NCBI GenBank assembly: GCA_016786745.1
Contig: JAEUVS010000164.1
Span: forward strand, 1-64,000
Length of the DNA stretch: 64,000 nt
Source: Chitinophagaceae bacterium
Lineage (GTDB): Bacteria > Bacteroidota > Bacteroidia > Chitinophagales > Chitinophagaceae
Direction of reading: 5' to 3'
The translations under genes were made by a program, and so were the position numbers. Shown here one piece after another: positions 27,901 through 38,339 of this stretch. How positions within the stretch are numbered: position 1 is the stretch's first letter; each line of letters begins with the position of its first letter. The notes under the pieces were generated by a model. The model had not been told where the DNA came from and made no database searches. It saw nothing but the letters and a program-made list of their open reading frames with translations.

Positions 27901-28785
27901 TACCAGAACGTTAACCCGCTCGGTTGGACAGGCGAAGAAAAGATCGACAGCCAGATTAACACGCTTCTTCACAACTTCAACATCAAGTATAACGAAGAAC
28001 TCGGCCGCTACAAAAGAGAGAAGTTCAACATCTCTATCGGCGACGAATTACCTGCAGGTGTATTGAAGCTTGCAAAAGTGTATATCGCCGTGAAGAGAAA
28101 GCTGAAAGTGGGTGATAAGATGGCGGGCCGTCACGGTAACAAGGGTATCGTTGCGAAGATTGTGCGTGCTGAAGATATGCCGTTCCTTGCCGATGGTACC
28201 CCGGTTGACATTGTGCTTAATCCGCTCGGTGTACCCAGCCGTATGAACCTCGGGCAGATTTACGAAACTGTTCTCGGCTGGGCCGGTCTCAAGCTCGGTG
28301 TGAAATTCGCGACACCAATCTTCGACGGCGCTACTGTTGAAGAGATCGCGGATAACATCGCTAAAGCGAACCTGCCTACATTCGGTCATACTTACCTGTT
28401 CGACGGTGAAACCGGTGAGCAGTTCCACCAGAAAGCAACGGTGGGGGTAATCTACATGATTAAACTGCACCACATGGTCGACGATAAGATGCACGCACGT
28501 TCTATCGGGCCGTACAGTCTCATCACACAACAGCCTCTCGGTGGTAAAGCACAGTTTGGTGGACAGCGTTTTGGTGAGATGGAAGTTTGGGCACTCGAAG
28601 CATACGGTGCATCAAATATCCTGCAGGAGTTGCTTACGCTTAAATCGGATGATATTATCGGCCGCGCGAAAACTTACGAGTCGATCGTGAAAGGTGATAA
28701 CATCCCGAGAGCAGGCATACCTGAATCGTTTAACGTGTTAGTGCATGAGTTGAGAGGTTTGGGTCTTGATCTGAAATTTGAATAA
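24982..28785 (+). CDS. rpoB: DNA-directed RNA polymerase subunit beta
   Basis: 1267 residues, full length for Bacteroidota. It contains the rifampicin-pocket region [25 protein letters not shown], quoted only as [16 protein letters not shown], then [21 protein letters not shown], and the catalytic-centre region [17 protein letters not shown]. The C-terminus includes [15 protein letters not shown]. The wild-type-like Ser/Asp/His residues of the rifampicin pocket appear intact, so no resistance substitution is apparent. It has its own promoter and leader; a 97-base gap with a palindromic repeat separates it from rpoC. Confidence 0.98.
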   Translation: MSSTKLQNRVNFGKTKNLAEAPDLLEVQIQSFKEFFQLETTPDKRNIEGLFKVFKENFPITDTRNIFMLEFLDYFIDPPRYTIEECMERGLTYAVPLKAKLRLSCNDEEHVDFQTIVQDVFLGNIPYMTPRGTFVINGAERVVVSQLHRSPGVFFGQSIHPNGTKIYSARVIPFKGAWMEFATDINNVMYAYIDRKKKFPVTTLLRSIGYETDKDILELFGMADEVKAEKKALQKYLGKRLAARVLRTWVEDFVDEDTGEVVSIERNEIVLERDTILDEEAVEMISEMDVKSVFIQKEDVGGDYAIIYNTLNKDTSNSELEAVQHIYRQLRGADAPDNETARGIIDKLFFSDKRYDLGEVGRYKINRKLNLNYPIEQKTLTKEDIIEIIKYLVRLTNGKAEIDDIDHLSNRRVRTVGEQLYAQFGVGLARMARTIRERMNVRDNEVFTPVDLINARTLSSVINSFFGTSQLSQFLDQTNPLSEITHKRRISALGPGGLSRERAGFEVRDVHYSHYGRLCTIETPEGPNIGLISTLCVHAKINEMGFIETPYHKVNEGKVELKKLTFLSAEEEDIAKIAQASAPLNEKGEFAEDKVSSRQTGDFPILERNEVEFMDVAPNQIVGLSASLIPFLEHDDANRALMGSNMQRQAVPLIRPEQPIVGTGLEAKAARDARVQILAEGDGIVEYVDGKEIHVRYDRTEADRLVSFEDDLQMYNLTKFIKTNQETCINHSPAVKKGQRVKKGDFLTEGYAVQKGEVALGRNLQVAFMPWKGYNFEDAIVINEKVVSQDLFTSVHISEYELEVRDTKLGEEELTPDIPNVSEEATKDLDENGIIRLGAAIKEGDILIGKITPKGESDPTPEEKLLRAIFGDKAGDAKDASLKAPNGVEGVVIGKKLFQRAKKDKNAKIREKASLEKLEKIHERNVEELRELLLNKLQTLLKDKPSAGVTNNFGEMQIGKGAKFNAKNLSTIDYQNVNPLGWTGEEKIDSQINTLLHNFNIKYNEELGRYKREKFNISIGDELPAGVLKLAKVYIAVKRKLKVGDKMAGRHGNKGIVAKIVRAEDMPFLADGTPVDIVLNPLGVPSRMNLGQIYETVLGWAGLKLGVKFATPIFDGATVEEIADNIAKANLPTFGHTYLFDGETGEQFHQKATVGVIYMIKLHHMVDDKMHARSIGPYSLITQQPLGGKAQFGGQRFGEMEVWALEAYGASNILQELLTLKSDDIIGRAKTYESIVKGDNIPRAGIPESFNVLVHELRGLGLDLKFE

Positions 28786-28844
28786 CGTGATGCGTGATTC
28801 GTGAGGCGTGAGTCGACTAATCGCATCACGCTTCATGCTTCACG
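28786..28844. repeat. GTGARGC-type palindromic repeat, copy 2 (rpoB-rpoC gap)
   Basis: CGTGATGCGTGATTCGTGAGGCGTGAG on the left, then TCGACTAATCG, then CATCACGCTTCATGCTTCACG on the right. It begins at the base after the rpoB stop codon and must be transcribed within the rpoBC message. Confidence 0.8.
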
Positions 28845-28882
28845 GGAAACATCAGAAAAATAAAAATTAGAAAAAACTCCAC

Positions 28883-31800
28883 ATGGCAATTAAAAAGGAA
28901 AATCGTCCAAGAGCCACATTTTCTAAGATCACAATCGGGTTGGCATCACCCGACTCCATACTGGAACGCAGCTATGGAGAGGTGCTGAAACCCGAAACAA
29001 TTAACTACCGTACCTACAAGCCGGAAAGAGACGGCTTGTTCTGCGAGCGCATTTTTGGTCCCGTAAAAGACTATGAATGTGCGTGCGGTAAATACAAACG
29101 TATCCGTTACAAAGGCATCGTGTGCGACCGCTGCGGTGTTGAAGTAACCGAGAAAAAAGTTCGCCGCGAGCGCATGGGTCACATCAAGCTTGTTGTGCCT
29201 ATCGTTCATATCTGGTACTTCAAAAGCCTTCCTAATAAGATCGGTTACCTGCTCGGAATGAGCTCCAAGAAAATGGAGAGCATCGTGTATTATGAAAGAT
29301 ACGTGGTGATACAGGCTGGTATCCGTGAGGATAAAAATCTGAAAAGAGGTGATCTTCTTACAGAAGAAGAATATCTCGAAATTTTAGAAAACCTTCCGAA
29401 AGATAACCAGTACCTGCCCGATGATGATCCGCAGAAATTCATCGCGAAGATGGGCGCTGAATCAGTGCACGACCTGCTTGCAAGAATCGACCTCGACCAA
29501 TTGTCGTTCGATCTTCGTAACGCTGCAGCTACTGAAACATCACAGCAGAGAAAGGCCGACGCGCTTAAGCGTCTCAGCATCGTGGAATCTTTCCGCGAAG
29601 CAAATACAAGAATCACAAACCGTCCTGAATGGATGGTAATGCAATATATACCCGTTATTCCACCCGAGCTTCGTCCGCTTGTACCTCTTGATGGCGGCCG
29701 TTTCGCTTCTTCGGATCTTAACGACCTGTACAGAAGGGTAATCATCAGGAATAACAGGTTGAAAAGATTGTTGGAGATCAAAGCTCCCGAGGTGATCCTG
29801 CGTAACGAAAAACGTATGCTGCAGGAAGCTGTTGACTCGCTGTTCGACAACTCAAGAAAATCGAACGCGGTTAAAGCTGAAGGTGGACGCGCTTTGAAAT
29901 CTCTCTCCGATGTGCTGAAAGGTAAACAGGGTCGTTTCCGCCAGAACCTCCTGGGTAAACGTGTTGACTACTCCGGCCGTTCGGTTATCGTTGTGGGTCC
30001 TGAATTGAAATTGCACGAATGCGGTCTGCCAAAAGATATGGCTGCCGAATTGTTCAAACCATTTATCATCCGCAAGCTCATCGAAAGAGGTATAGTGAAA
30101 ACAGTGAAGAGCGCGAGAAAGCTGGTTGATAAAAAAGAAGCGATCGTTTGGGATATCCTCGAAAATATTCTCAAGGGACACCCGGTTCTTCTTAACCGTG
30201 CCCCGACACTTCACCGTTTGTCCATCCAGGCCTTTCAGCCGAAACTTATCGAAGGTAAAGCGATACAGCTCCACCCCCTGGTGTGCGCAGCATTCAACGC
30301 CGACTTCGATGGTGACCAGATGGCGGTACACGTACCGTTGAGCAACGCTGCTGTGCTCGAAGCACAGTTGCTGATGCTCGCGTCGCATAACATTCTTAAC
30401 CCGCAAAACGGTACACCAATCACCCTCCCTTCACAGGACATGGTGTTGGGCCTGTACTACATCACCAAGGGAAAAAGAACAACGGACAAAGAAACGGTTC
30501 GCGGAGAAGGAAAACATTTTTATTCCGCCGAGGAAGTAATCATCGCCTACAATGAGGGCCGGATCGACCTCCACGCGTTTATAAAAGTAAAAGTTGGTGT
30601 ACGTCAAAACGACGGCACACTCAAGAGCAAGCTCATCGAAACAACTGTTGGCCGTGTAATCTTTAACCAGTCGGTTCCTAAAGAAGTGGGTTACATCAAT
30701 GCACTTCTTACCAAGAAGAACCTCAGGGAAATTATCGGCGACATCATCCACATCACCAACGTTCCGAAAACTGCGAAATTTCTCGACGATATCAAGCAGC
30801 TCGGATTCAGAACAGCGTTCCAGGGTGGATTGTCGTTCAATATCAACGACCTTATCATCCCGTCTATCAAGGATGAAGTACTCGACAACGCGAAAGCTGA
30901 AGTTGATGAAGTGTGGGACAACTACAACATGGGTCTCATCACCAACAACGAACGTTACAACCAGATAGTAGATATCTGGTCGAGGGTAGATACTCGTATT
31001 ACTGAAACGCTAATCCGCGAATTGAGCTCCGACAAACAGGGCTTCAACTCTGTGTATATGATGCTCGACTCAGGCGCGCGTGGTTCGAAACAGCAGATCA
31101 AACAGCTGTGCGGAATCAGGGGACTGATGGCAAAACCGAGAAAGAGTGGTTCGAGCGGAAGTGAAATCATCGAAAACCCGATCCTTTCGAACTTTAAAGG
31201 CGGACTGAACGTATTGGATTACTTCATCTCAACTCACGGTGCCCGTAAAGGTCTTGCTGATACCGCTCTTAAAACAGCGGATGCCGGTTACCTCACACGC
31301 CGTCTCGTTGACGTTGCACAGGATGTGGTGATCACAGAAGAGGATTGCGGAACACTCCGTGGTATTGCAATCGCAGCATTAAAAGATAATGAAGAAGTAG
31401 TAGAACCATTGTTAGACAGGATAGTGGGTCGTACTTCATTGCATAATATTTACAACCCTTCGAACGATGAAGCGATCGTTGAAGCTGGTGAAGAAATTAC
31501 TGAAGACATCGCGAAGGTGATTGAAGAGTCAGGAATAGAAACTGTTGAAATCCGCTCGGTGCTCACCTGCGAAAGCAAGAGAGGTGTTTGCGTAAAATGC
31601 TATGGTAAAAACCTTGCAACAGGTAACATGGCACAGAGAGGTGACGCAGTAGGTATCATCGCTGCACAAAGTATCGGTGAGCCTGGAACACAGCTTACAC
31701 TGCGTACGTTCCACGTGGGTGGTGTTGCGGGTTCCGCTTCTGTTGAGTCATCACTTATCGCCAAGTTCGATGGCACCGTTCAGTTCGACGGTTTGCGTAC

Positions 31801-33175
31801 TGTAACTGCTGAAAACCCCGAAGGCGACAAGATCCAGGTGGTAATCGGCCGTACGGGAGAGCTTAGAATTATCGATGTGAAGAATGACCGTCTTCTCATC
31901 ACCAACAACGTGCCTTACGGTTCTACGCTGATGGTGAAAGACGGACAGGAGGTGAAGAAAGGTGACGTGATCTGCACATGGGATCCGTTCAACAACGTTG
32001 TTGTTGCGGAAATCGGTGGCCAGATAAAATTCGAAAACGTTATCGAAGGTGTTACGTTCAGGGAAGAAGCTGACGAACAAACAGGTCACCGCGAAAAAGT
32101 GGTTATCGAAACGAAAGATAAAACGAAGATACCTACACTCATTGTTGAAGGCAAGGATGTGAAGATGTACAACCTCCCGGTTGGCTCGCACATTGTTGTT
32201 GAAGAAGCAGAAGATGTAAGAGCCGGACAGGTGCTCGTGAAGATTCCGCGTACGCTTCGTATGCAGAGGGATATCACAGGAGGTCTGCCCCGTGTGACTG
32301 AACTGTTCGAAGCAAGAAATCCGGGTAACCCCGCGATCGTTTGTGAAATCGATGGTGTGGTTTCATTCGGCGCTATCAAGCGTGGTAACAGGGAAATTGT
32401 GGTAGAAGCGAAAGATGGTGTGGTGAAGAAATACCTCGTTCCGCTGACCCGCCAGATCCTTGTTCAGGATGGTGACTTCATCAAAGCAGGCGCTCCGTTA
32501 AGTGACGGACAGGTTGCCCCGGGAGATATTCTTTCAATCAAAGGACCTTTCGCTGTACAGGAATATGTGGTGAATGAAATCCAGGAAGTTTACCGCTTAC
32601 AGGGTGTGAAGATTAACGACAAGCACATTGAAGTGATCGTTAGACAGATGATGAAGAAAGTTGAAATCGTTGATCCGGGAGATACAAGGTTCCTCGAGGA
32701 GGATCTGGAAGACAGGTTCGACTTCAACGAGGAGAACGATTGGATATTCGATAAGAAGGTGATTACAGACGCGGGCGAAAGCACCAAGCTGAAAGCTGGT
32801 CAGATCGTGAGTCTCCGCGAAATCCGTGAAGAGAATTCGGTTCTTCGCCGTTCAGATAAAAAGCCCGTTGAGTTCCGCGATGCTAACTCCGCAACATCAC
32901 ACCCGGTGTTGTTGGGTATCACAAAAGCATCTCTCGGCACACAGAGCTGGATATCCGCGGCTTCGTTCCAGGAAACAACGAAAGTGTTGTCATCTGCAGC
33001 CATACAGGGTAAAACAGATGAAATGCTTGGATTGAAAGAGAACGTAATCACTGGTCACCCAATACCTGCGGGTACCGGTTTGAGAGAGTTTGACAATATG
33101 ATCGTAGGAAGCAAAGAAGAATACGAACTGTTGCAAACTACCCGCGAAGCGATGAGTTTCGACGAAGAAGAATAG
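28883..33175 (+). CDS. rpoC: DNA-directed RNA polymerase subunit beta'
   Basis: 1430 residues. The N-terminal zinc finger has [20 protein letters not shown]; the catalytic Mg site is NADFDGDQM with Asp474, Asp476 and Asp478; the bridge-helix/trigger-loop region has [19 protein letters not shown] and [18 protein letters not shown]. The second zinc site is [13 protein letters not shown]. It ends in a Glu-rich tail. It is followed by a terminator at 33207 that ends the RNA polymerase operon. Confidence 0.98.
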   Translation: MAIKKENRPRATFSKITIGLASPDSILERSYGEVLKPETINYRTYKPERDGLFCERIFGPVKDYECACGKYKRIRYKGIVCDRCGVEVTEKKVRRERMGHIKLVVPIVHIWYFKSLPNKIGYLLGMSSKKMESIVYYERYVVIQAGIREDKNLKRGDLLTEEEYLEILENLPKDNQYLPDDDPQKFIAKMGAESVHDLLARIDLDQLSFDLRNAAATETSQQRKADALKRLSIVESFREANTRITNRPEWMVMQYIPVIPPELRPLVPLDGGRFASSDLNDLYRRVIIRNNRLKRLLEIKAPEVILRNEKRMLQEAVDSLFDNSRKSNAVKAEGGRALKSLSDVLKGKQGRFRQNLLGKRVDYSGRSVIVVGPELKLHECGLPKDMAAELFKPFIIRKLIERGIVKTVKSARKLVDKKEAIVWDILENILKGHPVLLNRAPTLHRLSIQAFQPKLIEGKAIQLHPLVCAAFNADFDGDQMAVHVPLSNAAVLEAQLLMLASHNILNPQNGTPITLPSQDMVLGLYYITKGKRTTDKETVRGEGKHFYSAEEVIIAYNEGRIDLHAFIKVKVGVRQNDGTLKSKLIETTVGRVIFNQSVPKEVGYINALLTKKNLREIIGDIIHITNVPKTAKFLDDIKQLGFRTAFQGGLSFNINDLIIPSIKDEVLDNAKAEVDEVWDNYNMGLITNNERYNQIVDIWSRVDTRITETLIRELSSDKQGFNSVYMMLDSGARGSKQQIKQLCGIRGLMAKPRKSGSSGSEIIENPILSNFKGGLNVLDYFISTHGARKGLADTALKTADAGYLTRRLVDVAQDVVITEEDCGTLRGIAIAALKDNEEVVEPLLDRIVGRTSLHNIYNPSNDEAIVEAGEEITEDIAKVIEESGIETVEIRSVLTCESKRGVCVKCYGKNLATGNMAQRGDAVGIIAAQSIGEPGTQLTLRTFHVGGVAGSASVESSLIAKFDGTVQFDGLRTVTAENPEGDKIQVVIGRTGELRIIDVKNDRLLITNNVPYGSTLMVKDGQEVKKGDVICTWDPFNNVVVAEIGGQIKFENVIEGVTFREEADEQTGHREKVVIETKDKTKIPTLIVEGKDVKMYNLPVGSHIVVEEAEDVRAGQVLVKIPRTLRMQRDITGGLPRVTELFEARNPGNPAIVCEIDGVVSFGAIKRGNREIVVEAKDGVVKKYLVPLTRQILVQDGDFIKAGAPLSDGQVAPGDILSIKGPFAVQEYVVNEIQEVYRLQGVKINDKHIEVIVRQMMKKVEIVDPGDTRFLEEDLEDRFDFNEENDWIFDKKVITDAGESTKLKAGQIVSLREIREENSVLRRSDKKPVEFRDANSATSHPVLLGITKASLGTQSWISAASFQETTKVLSSAAIQGKTDEMLGLKENVITGHPIPAGTGLREFDNMIVGSKEEYELLQTTREAMSFDEEE

Positions 33176-33206
33176 TAATATCTTAACGATTAAATAGTTA
33201 TCTTAC

Positions 33207-33239
33207 AAGTAGGAAGCTGAACACTTCCTACTTTTTTTT
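33207..33239 (+). terminator. Terminator after rpoC
   Basis: AAGTAGGAAG-ctgaaca-CTTCCTACTT followed by TTTTTTTG. It ends only three bases before the next start codon. Confidence 0.88.
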
Positions 33240-33242
33240 GAC

Positions 33243-33842
33243 ATGCGCAATATTTCGACGTATTTAAGCATACTGGCGTTACTGGGTGTCGGAGGGTTGT
33301 ATTATCTGCATTTTTCGGGTCAAAAGAAATCCGGCGCTCATAGGGTAAGTAGTGTAAAAACCGGAAACGGCAACTTCCGCATCGCCTATTTTGATATCGA
33401 CTCGCTCCAGGAAAAGTATGAATACTTTAAAGACGCTTCAGGACAGCTGAAAACTAAAGAGTCGCAACTGGAGGAACAGATAAACGCACTTCAGAACTCG
33501 TACCAGAAACGGTTGAAGGAATTGCAGGAAAAAAGCGCCACGATGACCCAATCGGAAGGAGAGGCGGCCGAGCGTGAAGTTTCGCAGATGAACCAGAAGT
33601 TTCAGCAACGCCAGATGGCCATGGAGCAGGATTTGAAAAAGCACCAGATGGATGTGATGACAGACGTGCGGAATAAAATTGAAAACTATCTGAAGGAGTA
33701 CAATAAAGAGAAAGGATACGCATTTATTCTTTCGTACCAGCCCGGGTTTATGCTTTATTACCGGGATTCAGTTTACGATATTACAGATGATGTAATACAG
33801 GGGTTGAATGAACAGTATAAGAAGGAGAAAGAGAAGAAATAA
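33243..33842 (+). CDS. OmpH/Skp-family periplasmic chaperone
   Basis: 199 residues. An N-terminal hydrophobic segment (about 6-26) without a clear cleavage site suggests a signal anchor. The Skp core follows: FRIAYFDIDSLQEKYEYFKD, then a long coiled coil (about 60-150; EEQINALQNSYQKRLKELQE) and a C-terminal strand region with YAFILSYQPGFMLYY. Skp-like proteins hold unfolded outer-membrane proteins during transit. The start codon sits directly after the rpoC terminator with almost no leader, so translation must rely on readthrough transcripts or a promoter inside rpoC. Confidence 0.85.
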   Translation: MRNISTYLSILALLGVGGLYYLHFSGQKKSGAHRVSSVKTGNGNFRIAYFDIDSLQEKYEYFKDASGQLKTKESQLEEQINALQNSYQKRLKELQEKSATMTQSEGEAAEREVSQMNQKFQQRQMAMEQDLKKHQMDVMTDVRNKIENYLKEYNKEKGYAFILSYQPGFMLYYRDSVYDITDDVIQGLNEQYKKEKEKK

Positions 33843-33868
33843 ATTTATTACTTTCTTATAAATATTCT

Positions 33869-35302
33869 ATGACTGAACAAACCTCGTTCAAACCCACGCT
33901 GGGGCTGCTTGATGCCACTATGATTGTTGCCGGTTCCATGATTGGTTCCGGTATTTTTATTGTCAGCACCGAAATGACAACGTATGTTGGCTCGGCCGGA
34001 TGGCTCATCTTTGCCTGGGTGCTCACCGGGGGTCTTACGCTAACCGCCGCTGTCAGTTATGGTGAGCTGAGCTCGATGTTCCCTAAAGCAGGCGGACAAT
34101 ACGTTTACCTCCGTGAGGCATTCAACCCAATGACGGGCTTCCTTTATGGCTGGAGCCTGTTTTCTGTTATTCAAACCGGAACTATTGCCGCAGTGGGTGT
34201 GGCGTTTTCGAAATTCGCCGCGTATATCTTTCCGTCGCTGGGCGCCGATGTTATTTTGGTTAATCTCGGTTTTACTGATATCTCGGTAGCGGAAGTGGTA
34301 GCGATCATCCTGGTAATATTTCTCACTTACGTAAATACGAAAGGAGTAGAGGTGGGCAAGGTGGTGCAGACAAGCTTCACGATCACAAAACTGCTTTCTC
34401 TATTCGGGTTGATTCTTTTCGGTTTCATACTTGCATCAAGTTCGGAAACGTGGAGCAGCAACTGGGAAAATGCCTGGGAGCCGCGGCATTGGCTTCCATC
34501 AACGGATCCTTCGAATGCTGGTGCAGGTTCATGGGAACAGGTTATCGGCTTTACCATTGTTCCATTATTCGCAAGTGCACTCGTAGGCTCGTTATTTTCG
34601 AGCGATGCATGGAACAACGTTACTTTCATTGCAGGTGAAATAAAGAAGCCCGAAAGAAATATTGGTCTTAGTCTTTTCCTCGGCACACTTATCGTGTCAA
34701 TAATCTACGTTGCTGCGAACCTGATGTACCTGAGCGTACTTGATCTCCAGGAAATAGCTACTGCGAAAGATGGCCGTGTTTCTCTTGCTGCCTCTTTGAA
34801 AATTTTCGGTAATGCAGGGACGGTGGTCATAGCAGTAATGATCATGGTTTCGACTTTCGGCTGCAACAATGGCCTGATACTTTCCGGCGCGAGAGTTTAC
34901 TATACGATGGCGAAAGATGGATTGTTCTTCAAAAAAACGGGAACACTCAACAAAAAAGGAGTGCCGGAGTTCGCGCTTTGGATCCAATGTTTGTGGACAT
35001 GCTTATTAGTTTTAAGTGGAGCCTATTATGAATTGCTCACGTATGTGGTGTTTGTGGTGTTGATATTTTACGGGCTTACGCTAATCGGAATCTTCAGGCT
35101 GAGAAAAAAGAGGCCAGACCTTGCACGTCCGTATAAGGCGTGGGGCTATCCGCTTCTTCCAATATTATACTGCATAACCGCATTTCTTATCTGCACTGCG
35201 CTGTTTCTTTATCAGCGCGACCAAACCTGGCCGGGCGCATTGATTGTTTTACTGGGCATACCTTTATATTATCTTGCGGTTGCCGGCAGGAACAAAAAAT
35301 AA
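33869..35302 (+). CDS. APC-superfamily amino acid permease
   Basis: 477 residues with about 12 membrane helices. The first helix holds the substrate-backbone motif GSMIGSGIFI (near residue 24), and YGELSSMFPKAGGQYVYLREAF follows, quoted here as SSMFPKAGGQYVYLREAF. This pattern belongs to the amino acid/polyamine/organocation family, closest in feel to LAT-like exchangers. Substrate is not assignable. It lies 27 bases after the OmpH gene and 5 bases before the heptose kinase gene. Confidence 0.9.
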   Translation: MTEQTSFKPTLGLLDATMIVAGSMIGSGIFIVSTEMTTYVGSAGWLIFAWVLTGGLTLTAAVSYGELSSMFPKAGGQYVYLREAFNPMTGFLYGWSLFSVIQTGTIAAVGVAFSKFAAYIFPSLGADVILVNLGFTDISVAEVVAIILVIFLTYVNTKGVEVGKVVQTSFTITKLLSLFGLILFGFILASSSETWSSNWENAWEPRHWLPSTDPSNAGAGSWEQVIGFTIVPLFASALVGSLFSSDAWNNVTFIAGEIKKPERNIGLSLFLGTLIVSIIYVAANLMYLSVLDLQEIATAKDGRVSLAASLKIFGNAGTVVIAVMIMVSTFGCNNGLILSGARVYYTMAKDGLFFKKTGTLNKKGVPEFALWIQCLWTCLLVLSGAYYELLTYVVFVVLIFYGLTLIGIFRLRKKRPDLARPYKAWGYPLLPILYCITAFLICTALFLYQRDQTWPGALIVLLGIPLYYLAVAGRNKK

Positions 35303-35307
35303 AGAGT

Positions 35308-36312
35308 ATGGCCAATGTGAATTTCGACGAACTGTTTGATCGTTTCAATGGAATGAAAATAGGGGTGATCGGCGATGTGATGCTCGACACATACTGGTGG
35401 GGTCACGTTGAACGCATTTCTCCCGAGGCGCCTGTACCCGTGGTAGCGTTAGACAGAAAAGAGTACAGGATAGGAGGAGCGGGTAACGTGGCGCTGAATC
35501 TATCCTGCCTCAGCGCAGATGTGTCTATTTTATCTGTGATAGGGAACGACGACGACGGCTCATCACTCACAAAATTGTTTACCGGCAACAACATCGGTAC
35601 AAAATATCTTCTCAGGAAAAATTCTCGTATCACTACCAGCAAGTCGAGAATAATCAGCCGCAACCAGCAAATGATGCGTCTCGACTCCGAAATAACTCAT
35701 GACCTTTCGGATGAAGACGAAGCCGCACTGCTGAAAGCAGTCGAACAGTATATTACTAAAGAAAAGCCGCAGGCGCTGATTCTGGAAGATTACAACAAAG
35801 GCGTTCTTACTGAAAATGTCATTACGAAAGTGATAGAATTATGCCGTAAGCACAATGTGATTACCACAGTGGATCCGAAAAGAAAAAATTTCCTCTCTTA
35901 CCAGGGTGTTGACATTTTCAAGCCGAATATGAAAGAAGTGAAGGAAGGACTTAACCTCCTCATTGACGACATCAACAAAAATGTGCTCGATCTGATTCAT
36001 CAGAAGCTTGAAGCGAAATTGAAACACGCGGTTTCATTTATTACTCTTTCGGAGAAAGGCGTGTACTACAACCAAAACGAAAAAAGCAGGATCGTTCCTT
36101 CGCATGTCCGCAATATCGCCGATGTGTCGGGTGCCGGCGACACAGTTATCGCTGTGGCGTCACTGTTATATGCGGCAACGCGTAATGTTGACCTGATGGC
36201 TGAAGTGGCAAATATTGCAGGGGGGCTCGTATGCGAGGAAGTGGGTACCGTGGCCATCAATAAAAACCAGCTGCTGGAAGAGTGCAAGTTGTTACTCGCT
36301 AACAATGAATAA
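35308..36312 (+). CDS. rfaE1: D-glycero-beta-D-manno-heptose-7-phosphate kinase (RfaE1/HldA type)
   Basis: 334 residues from the ATG at 35308; in-frame sequence upstream lies inside the permease gene. It is a PfkB/ribokinase-fold kinase: GAGNVALNLSCLSADVSILS near the N-terminus and DVSGAGDTVIAV with the catalytic Asp near residue 277. HPERISPEAPVPV-like VERISPEAPVPVV is typical of RfaE/HldE. The C-terminal adenylyltransferase domain of bifunctional HldE is absent, so a separate HldC is expected elsewhere. It acts in ADP-heptose synthesis for LPS core or S-layer glycan. Confidence 0.9.
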   Translation: MANVNFDELFDRFNGMKIGVIGDVMLDTYWWGHVERISPEAPVPVVALDRKEYRIGGAGNVALNLSCLSADVSILSVIGNDDDGSSLTKLFTGNNIGTKYLLRKNSRITTSKSRIISRNQQMMRLDSEITHDLSDEDEAALLKAVEQYITKEKPQALILEDYNKGVLTENVITKVIELCRKHNVITTVDPKRKNFLSYQGVDIFKPNMKEVKEGLNLLIDDINKNVLDLIHQKLEAKLKHAVSFITLSEKGVYYNQNEKSRIVPSHVRNIADVSGAGDTVIAVASLLYAATRNVDLMAEVANIAGGLVCEEVGTVAINKNQLLEECKLLLANNE

Positions 36313-36404
36313 TGTTCGATGAATATTGTTCAAGGTATTCGTTTAATTATTGGAAAATCTACGAGTTTAAAATAGGTAAATTCGGCCTCAAAGATCCTTT
36401 AATT

Positions 36405-36456
36405 GTCATCCCGAACCGACGCGAAGCGTCGCGTGAGGAATCGGCGGAGAAGCACT
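36405..36456. repeat. GTCATCCCGA-type dispersed repeat, copy 1
   Basis: GTCATCCCGAACCGACGCGAAGCGTCGCGTGAGGAATCGGCGGAG region, containing the stem GACGC-gaa-GCGTC. Related copies are at 46968 and 60910. It sits 15 bases before the isoaspartyl peptidase gene. Confidence 0.75.
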
Positions 36457-36470
36457 AAACAGATTATTTC

Positions 36471-37418
36471 ATGGGCAGATTTACTTTGGTAATTCATGGC
36501 GGCGCCGGAACAATTCTCAAATCAGATATGACGCCCGAACTCGAGCAGGCCTATGCGCAGGCTCTCGGCGAAGGCCTTGAAGCTGGCTACGGCGTACTCG
36601 AAGAAGGAGGCTCAGCGATAAATGCAGTGAAAGCAGCGATCGTTATTCTCGAAGACAATATTCTTTTCAACGCGGCCCGCGGCTCAGTTTTTACCAAAAA
36701 AGGTTTACAGGAAATGGATGCGGCCATTATGGATGGCTCTACGCTTGCTGCAGGCGCTATCACAGGTGTACGCAACGTGCGGAATCCTATCGAGCTGGCT
36801 ATGGAAGTGATGCGAAACAGCAACCACGTTTTTCTCAGTGGAAAAGGCGCGGGCGATTATGCAATTAAACAGGGCATCAAGCTCGAACCCGATGAATATT
36901 TCTTTTCACAGTTCCGCTATAACCAGTGGAGAGCAATCAGGGATTCCGATACATACTCACTTGACCATACACACCAGGAGCTCGAGGAACTGATGAAAGA
37001 TAAAAAATTCGGCACCGTTGGTGCGGTAGCATGCGATCAGCAGGGAAACATCGCTGCCGCTACCAGCACCGGTGGTATGACCAATAAAAAATACGGCAGG
37101 ATAGGAGACAGCCCTATCATAGGCGCCGGCACCTACGCCAACAATAAAACATGCGGCATTTCATGCACCGGGCACGGTGAAATGTTCATCAGAACAGTAG
37201 CGGCACATACTGTGAGCTGCCTCATGGAGTTTAAAGGTTACACACTACAGCAGGCTTGCGAGGATGTTGTATTGCAACGCCTCGTTGAAATCAAGGGCGA
37301 AGGAGGCATGATCGGTGTTGATAAAGACGGCAACCATGCCATGGTTTTTAACAGCGCAGGCATGTATCGTGCATTTCGCAGCAGCGACGGCTCGAGCGAC
37401 ATTGCCATATACAGCTGA
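36471..37418 (+). CDS. Isoaspartyl peptidase / plant-type L-asparaginase (Ntn hydrolase)
   Basis: 315 residues starting FTLVIHGGAGTI, the family hallmark. The autocleavage site is before Thr182 in KKFGTVGAVACD, which becomes the N-terminal nucleophile of the beta subunit. The following GGMTNKKYGRIGDSPIIGAGTYA and TGHGE supply substrate-binding residues. It has no signal peptide, so it is probably cytoplasmic, unlike the periplasmic IaaA-like and flavobacterial glycosylasparaginase types. It hydrolyses beta-aspartyl dipeptides and asparagine. The downstream rnz gene begins after 18 bases. Confidence 0.9.
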   Translation: MGRFTLVIHGGAGTILKSDMTPELEQAYAQALGEGLEAGYGVLEEGGSAINAVKAAIVILEDNILFNAARGSVFTKKGLQEMDAAIMDGSTLAAGAITGVRNVRNPIELAMEVMRNSNHVFLSGKGAGDYAIKQGIKLEPDEYFFSQFRYNQWRAIRDSDTYSLDHTHQELEELMKDKKFGTVGAVACDQQGNIAAATSTGGMTNKKYGRIGDSPIIGAGTYANNKTCGISCTGHGEMFIRTVAAHTVSCLMEFKGYTLQQACEDVVLQRLVEIKGEGGMIGVDKDGNHAMVFNSAGMYRAFRSSDGSSDIAIYS

Positions 37419-37436
37419 GATCGTTAACTTTACTCA

Positions 37437-38339
37437 ATGCTCGGTGTTACTATCCTTGGAAATAATTCAGCTCTTCCCGCGTTCGACCGTCATCCCACTG
37501 CCCAGGTTGTAACCCTCGACGATCACCTGTTTCTTGTAGACTGTGGTGAAGGCACACAGGTTCAACTTTCGAAATATAAAATCAGGTGGGGAAGGATCAA
37601 CTATATTTTCATTTCACACCTTCATGGCGACCATTATTTTGGCCTGCCGGGCTTCATTCATACAATGGGATTGTTAAACCGTGAAAACGATCTCCATCTT
37701 TTCGGTCCCGCTCCCTTAAAAGAAATTCTCGAATTGCAGATGCGCGCCGCTGGCACCTCACTTCCGTTTACTCTTCATTTCTATGCGCTGCAGGGCGAAG
37801 GGGAGCTCGTTAAAACAGACAAATTCCGCGTTTCATGTTTTCTTACCAAACATCGCGTTCCCTGCTGGGGATTTAAGTTCGAACAGGTAAAGGCTCCCAG
37901 GAGAATCAACATTGAAAAAGCAAGGATTCACAATGTTCCCGCTGTTTTTTTCGACAGGCTGAAAGCTGGTGATGATTTTATTACCGGCAACGGCAAGGTG
38001 ATTAAAAACGCCATTGTTACTGATCCCGCTCCCAAACCAAAGTCTTATGCGTTCTGCGCCGATAACCAGTACCACGATGAAATGATTTCAAAAGTATCGG
38101 GTGTGGATATTCTTTATCATGAGGCTACCTATCTCAAGGATCTTGCGGAGCGTGCCGCTTCGCGGTTTCATGCTACAACGCACCAGGCAGCGCTCACCGC
38201 AAAACATGCGAATGTGAAAAGGCTGCTCATTGGCCATTTCAGCTCGAAATATGATAAGCTTGAAATTTTTGAGCAGGAAGCGAAAGAGGTATTTCCTGCT
38301 ACGGAAATTGCGCTGGAAGGAGCTACCTATTTTGTGTAA
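37437..38339 (+). CDS. rnz: Ribonuclease Z
   Basis: 300 residues, metallo-beta-lactamase fold. It begins VTILGNNSALPAF and contains HLHGDHYFGLPGF (the HxHxDH zinc site), with further metal residues around AFCADNQY and LYHEATY, then HATTHQAALTAK and LIGHFSSKY. The length fits the short elaC-type RNase Z that trims tRNA 3' ends. The tRNAs in this window do not encode CCA, so they need such processing. Its 3' end overlaps the convergent dapA gene by 17 bases. Confidence 0.93.
   Translation: MLGVTILGNNSALPAFDRHPTAQVVTLDDHLFLVDCGEGTQVQLSKYKIRWGRINYIFISHLHGDHYFGLPGFIHTMGLLNRENDLHLFGPAPLKEILELQMRAAGTSLPFTLHFYALQGEGELVKTDKFRVSCFLTKHRVPCWGFKFEQVKAPRRINIEKARIHNVPAVFFDRLKAGDDFITGNGKVIKNAIVTDPAPKPKSYAFCADNQYHDEMISKVSGVDILYHEATYLKDLAERAASRFHATTHQAALTAKHANVKRLLIGHFSSKYDKLEIFEQEAKEVFPATEIALEGATYFV

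Noticed and set aside
35140-35307. N-terminal extension of the heptose kinase
   Set aside because: It lies inside the permease gene and is not conserved. The ATG at 35308 begins where RfaE proteins begin.
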